This document shows, one piece after another, positions 6,891 to 8,443 of a DNA stretch of 8,443 bases (positions are counted from its first letter, which is position 1; every line of letters begins with the position of its first letter). This DNA comes from Collinsella sp. (lineage in GTDB: Bacteria; Actinomycetota; Coriobacteriia; Coriobacteriales; Coriobacteriaceae): assembly GCA_022720335.1 (NCBI GenBank), contig JAIHVJ010000076.1, positions 1-8,443 of the forward strand, read 5' to 3'. The position numbers and the translations under genes were made by a program. The notes under the pieces were generated by a model. It made no database searches. It was given only the letters and a program-made list of their open reading frames with translations, and had not been told where the DNA came from.

Positions 6891-6901
6891 GATGTTTACC
6901 A
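6871..6901. promoter_or_regulatory. Operator-like inverted repeat 2, TGGTAAA-N17-TTTACCA
   Basis: TGGTAAA (6871-6877) and TTTACCA (6895-6901) repeat the arms of repeat 1, here with a 17-nt spacer. The left arm continues into AAAACGTTTT (6875-6884), a perfect 10-bp palindrome with a central CG. The stretch TGGTAAAACGTTTTTATCA (6871-6889) is therefore a near-palindrome of the kind LacI-family repressors bind. It lies in the promoter spacer and at the likely start site of the HAD gene, a position that suggests repression. The regulator is not identified. Confidence 0.5.
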
Positions 6902-6923
6902 TTTGACATCGAAAGGTTCGTTT

Positions 6924-7613
6924 ATGTCCCAGACCGCCGCCCCCAATGTCGCTTTTATTTTCGATTGCGACGGCACGCTGGTTAATAGCACCCCCGTTTG
7001 GGCCTATGCCCAGCCAGAGTTATTGCACCGCCACGGTGTCGACGTGACGGTCGACGATTTTGCCCAGTTTGAGCATCTTTCGCTCGAGGACGAATGTCAG
7101 GCATACCACGACACGTGGGGCATTGGCATAGGTGGCGAGGTGCTGTATCGCGAGCTGAGCGAAATTTTGATCGATGGCTACTCCAAGGTACCGCCGCGCG
7201 AGGGACTCTTGTCGTTTTTGGAGCAGGTGAAAGCGGTGGGCATTGCCATGTGCGTGGCCACGTCCACGCCGGCCGAGCTAGTGCAGTCTGCGCTCGCTGG
7301 TGCCGGGCTCGACGCGTACATGGAGTTTGTGACCACCACGGGCGAGGCCGGACGCTCCAAGAAGTTCCCGGATGTGTATGAACTTGCGCTGCGTCGCCTA
7401 GAGGAGCGCCACGGGCACAAGTTTGAGCGCGCGTGGGTGTTTGAGGATGCGGTCTTTGGCCTTAAGAGCTCCGGCGTCGCCGGCTTTAAGCGCGTGGGTA
7501 TCTATGACCCTCAGGGCCGCATGAAGCGCGACGAGGTTCGCGCCAACTGCGATATCTTTATCGACAGCTATGAGGACCTGGACCTGGCCCGCGTGCTTTC
7601 GTTTGAGGGATAG
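6924..7613 (+). CDS. HAD-superfamily phosphatase, beta-phosphoglucomutase-like subfamily
   Basis: This is a 229-residue cytoplasmic haloacid-dehalogenase-type hydrolase. Motif I is FDCDGTLVNS, with nucleophile Asp14 and acid/base Asp16. Motif II is VATST near Thr113. Motif III is Lys146 in SKKFPD. Motif IV is FEDAVFGLKSSGVAG, with Glu174 and Asp175 for Mg2+ binding. The region between motifs I and II (about 20-95) is a helical C1 cap, so small phosphorylated metabolites are likely substrates. I chose the ATG at 6924 because GAAAGG sits 7 nt upstream and MSQTAAPNVAFIFDCDGT is a normal HAD start; an upstream in-frame start at 6870 would overlap the promoter. It is followed after 9 nt by thiamine pyrophosphokinase, so it is probably co-transcribed. 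The substrate is unknown: thiamine monophosphate or a sugar phosphate are guesses from context. Confidence 0.88.
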   Translation: MSQTAAPNVAFIFDCDGTLVNSTPVWAYAQPELLHRHGVDVTVDDFAQFEHLSLEDECQAYHDTWGIGIGGEVLYRELSEILIDGYSKVPPREGLLSFLEQVKAVGIAMCVATSTPAELVQSALAGAGLDAYMEFVTTTGEAGRSKKFPDVYELALRRLEERHGHKFERAWVFEDAVFGLKSSGVAGFKRVGIYDPQGRMKRDEVRANCDIFIDSYEDLDLARVLSFEG

Positions 7614-7622
7614 GCGAGGACT

Positions 7623-8303
7623 GTGGCTTGCAAGGTATTAGTTGTCTGCGGCTCGCCTGTGGTGGCGAGCACGGATCTGTTGCGTAGGCTAGCAGTGGAG
7701 TGCGACCACGTTGTCGCCGTGGACCGCGGGCTCGATGCGCTGCTGGGCGCGGGACTGGGCTGCGACGTGTATGTGGGGGATGCCGACACGGTGAGCGACG
7801 CTGGTCGTGCGTTGATCGATGCCGCCACCGACTTTGAAGTTGAGCGCCACGACCCGTACAAGGACTATACCGATCTGGCGCTGGCGCTCGAGTCCGTCCG
7901 CCGTCGCTGGTCGGGTGCCGAAGTGGTTGCGACCTGCGCCACCGGCGGTCGTCCTGATATGGCGATTTCCGTGCTGGGGTTGCTTGCAGGCTACATGGAT
8001 GCCCCCGTCTGGATTGTCGAGGACGAGACCACGGCCCGCATTCTGCACAGAGGCGAATCGTGGGCTATCGAAGGTGCCGAAGGCAAGACATTCTCCATCG
8101 TCGCTATTGCCCCCAACACCGAGGTAAGCGAACACGGCCTAGAATGGGAGTTAGACCACAGCCCCCTGGGTCTGTTGGCCGACACAGGCATTAGCAACAT
8201 AGTAAGATCTACCGCAAAGATCGAAGTCCACACCGGTACTGCAATAGCGTATTTGCTGCATCAGGGTTTTATCGGGACGGCGGATAAAAATAATCGCTCG
8301 TAG
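7623..8303 (+). CDS. thiN: Thiamine pyrophosphokinase (thiamine diphosphokinase)
   Basis: It converts thiamine and ATP to thiamine diphosphate and AMP, in salvage of thiamine. The 226-residue length is normal for bacterial TPK. Motifs: VLVVCG at the N-terminus (5-10), VDRGLDALLGAGLGCDVYVGDAD (33-55, matching the family's ADGGAN...PD...GDFDS), DPYKDYTDLALAL (77-89, the K-D-x-TD motif), ATGGRPD (106-112) and, in the C-terminal beta domain, GLEWELD and GISNIV. Two positions differ from the common pattern: GDADT for GDFDS, and GGRPDM where many members have GGRxDH. The start is a GTG, the first possible start after an in-frame stop (the HAD TAG), with GAGGA only 2 nt upstream. A later GTG (codon 13) would remove the first beta strand. 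The terminator overlaps its 3' end. Confidence 0.9.
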   Translation: MACKVLVVCGSPVVASTDLLRRLAVECDHVVAVDRGLDALLGAGLGCDVYVGDADTVSDAGRALIDAATDFEVERHDPYKDYTDLALALESVRRRWSGAEVVATCATGGRPDMAISVLGLLAGYMDAPVWIVEDETTARILHRGESWAIEGAEGKTFSIVAIAPNTEVSEHGLEWELDHSPLGLLADTGISNIVRSTAKIEVHTGTAIAYLLHQGFIGTADKNNRS

Positions 8304-8316
8304 AGTGATTATTTTT
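8286..8316. terminator. Rho-independent terminator overlapping the end of the TPK gene
   Basis: A 14-bp stem with one G-T wobble pairs 8286-8299 (AAAAATAATCGCTC) with 8303-8316 (GAGTGATTATTTTT) around a GTA triloop. The TAG stop (8301-8303) lies in the loop and at the first pair. The five-T run on one side and five-A run on the other let it act on both strands, although the T-tract is part of the stem. It ends the HAD-TPK unit. Confidence 0.8.
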
Positions 8317-8406
8317 GCCCCGTCCCAGGAAAACCCGTAAGTGCGGTTGATTTCCGATCTCAGCCGAACACATTAGGCGGACAGGCCGTTCCCGCAGCTA
8401 GCCGAA

Positions 8407-8439
8407 CGCCCCCGAGGCCCCATCCGGGCCCCGGGGGCG
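8407..8439. terminator. G+C-rich hairpin at the window edge, possible terminator
   Basis: Positions 8407-8420 pair with 8426-8439 over 14 bp, with one A-C mismatch (8415/8431) and a 5-nt loop. The stem cores are CGCCCCCG and CGGGGGCG. The window ends 4 nt later, so a T-run on the plus strand cannot be seen; none is present on the minus-strand side. The 90 nt between this and the previous terminator hold no gene that I can recognise. Confidence 0.4.
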
Positions 8440-8443
8440 CCGT

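Larger units (their letters stand above)
6593..6923. promoter_or_regulatory. Divergent intergenic control region between glgB and the HAD gene
   Basis: These 331 nt are markedly richer in A+T than the flanking genes on the right-hand side. From right to left they hold the HAD Shine-Dalgarno (GAAAGG, 6911-6916), a promoter candidate toward HAD, two TGGTAAA...TTTACCA inverted repeats (6814-6839 and 6871-6901), an extended -10 promoter toward glgB (6790-6819), and a glgB leader with an 8-bp perfect hairpin (6678-6703). I see no credible gene here. The open frames in it lack Shine-Dalgarno sequences and family resemblance. Confidence 0.7.

Noticed and set aside
6870..6923. Upstream start adding 18 residues to the HAD protein
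   Set aside because: It would start inside the TGGTAAA operator-like site and promoter spacer without a Shine-Dalgarno, whereas the ATG at 6924 has GAAAGG 7 nt upstream.
8304..8443. Possible promoter or gene start in the last 140 nt (TTGATT at 8348)
   Set aside because: No -10 of acceptable quality follows at a normal distance and no open frame begins before the window ends; the short AGCCGAAC direct repeat (8362 and 8400) is too small to interpret.

Overview
The window is a G+C-rich bacterial chromosome segment. It holds most of a glycogen metabolism operon on the minus strand, and a divergent two-gene unit (HAD phosphatase and thiamine pyrophosphokinase) on the plus strand. The best organism guess is a gut actinobacterium of the Coriobacteriia (Collinsella-like). 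This is inferred from high G+C combined with a short GlgC plus a separate GlgD, an arrangement best known from Bacillota. I could not run a search to confirm it.

Layout. The minus-strand genes read right to left as glgB (branching enzyme) - glgP (glycogen phosphorylase) - glgC (ADP-glucose pyrophosphorylase, catalytic) - glgD (ADP-glucose pyrophosphorylase-like regulatory subunit, cut by the left edge). The glgB-glgP gap is 94 nt and the glgP-glgC gap is 108 nt. Both hold perfect inverted repeats that are not followed by a T-run. glgC and glgD are separated by only 4 nt. To the right of glgB is a 331-nt divergent control region. It contains a good extended -10 promoter toward glgB, a weaker promoter toward the HAD gene, and two TGGTAAA...TTTACCA inverted repeats placed on those promoters. 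The glgB transcript would start with a leader of about 190 nt that carries an 8-bp perfect hairpin and an overlapping alternative 7-bp pairing. The plus-strand HAD phosphatase and thiamine pyrophosphokinase genes are 9 nt apart. They end in a strong hairpin that overlaps the last stop codon and can act in both directions. A second, G+C-rich hairpin closes the window.

How the genes work together. GlgC, with GlgD, makes ADP-glucose, GlgB adds alpha-1,6 branches, and GlgP releases glucose-1-phosphate again. Glycogen synthase (glgA) is not in the window and may lie beyond the left edge or elsewhere. The HAD-TPK unit may supply thiamine diphosphate, with the HAD enzyme possibly acting on a phosphorylated thiamine or sugar. 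That substrate is inference only.

Most unusual points: GlgB carries a 65-residue Lys/Ala-rich histone H1-like C-terminal tail; GlgB has Gly where the conserved active-site His of GH13 region I is expected; and one class of operator-like repeat may couple the two divergent promoters. I saw no mobile element, CRISPR array, tRNA or rRNA, and no clearly new multi-gene system.
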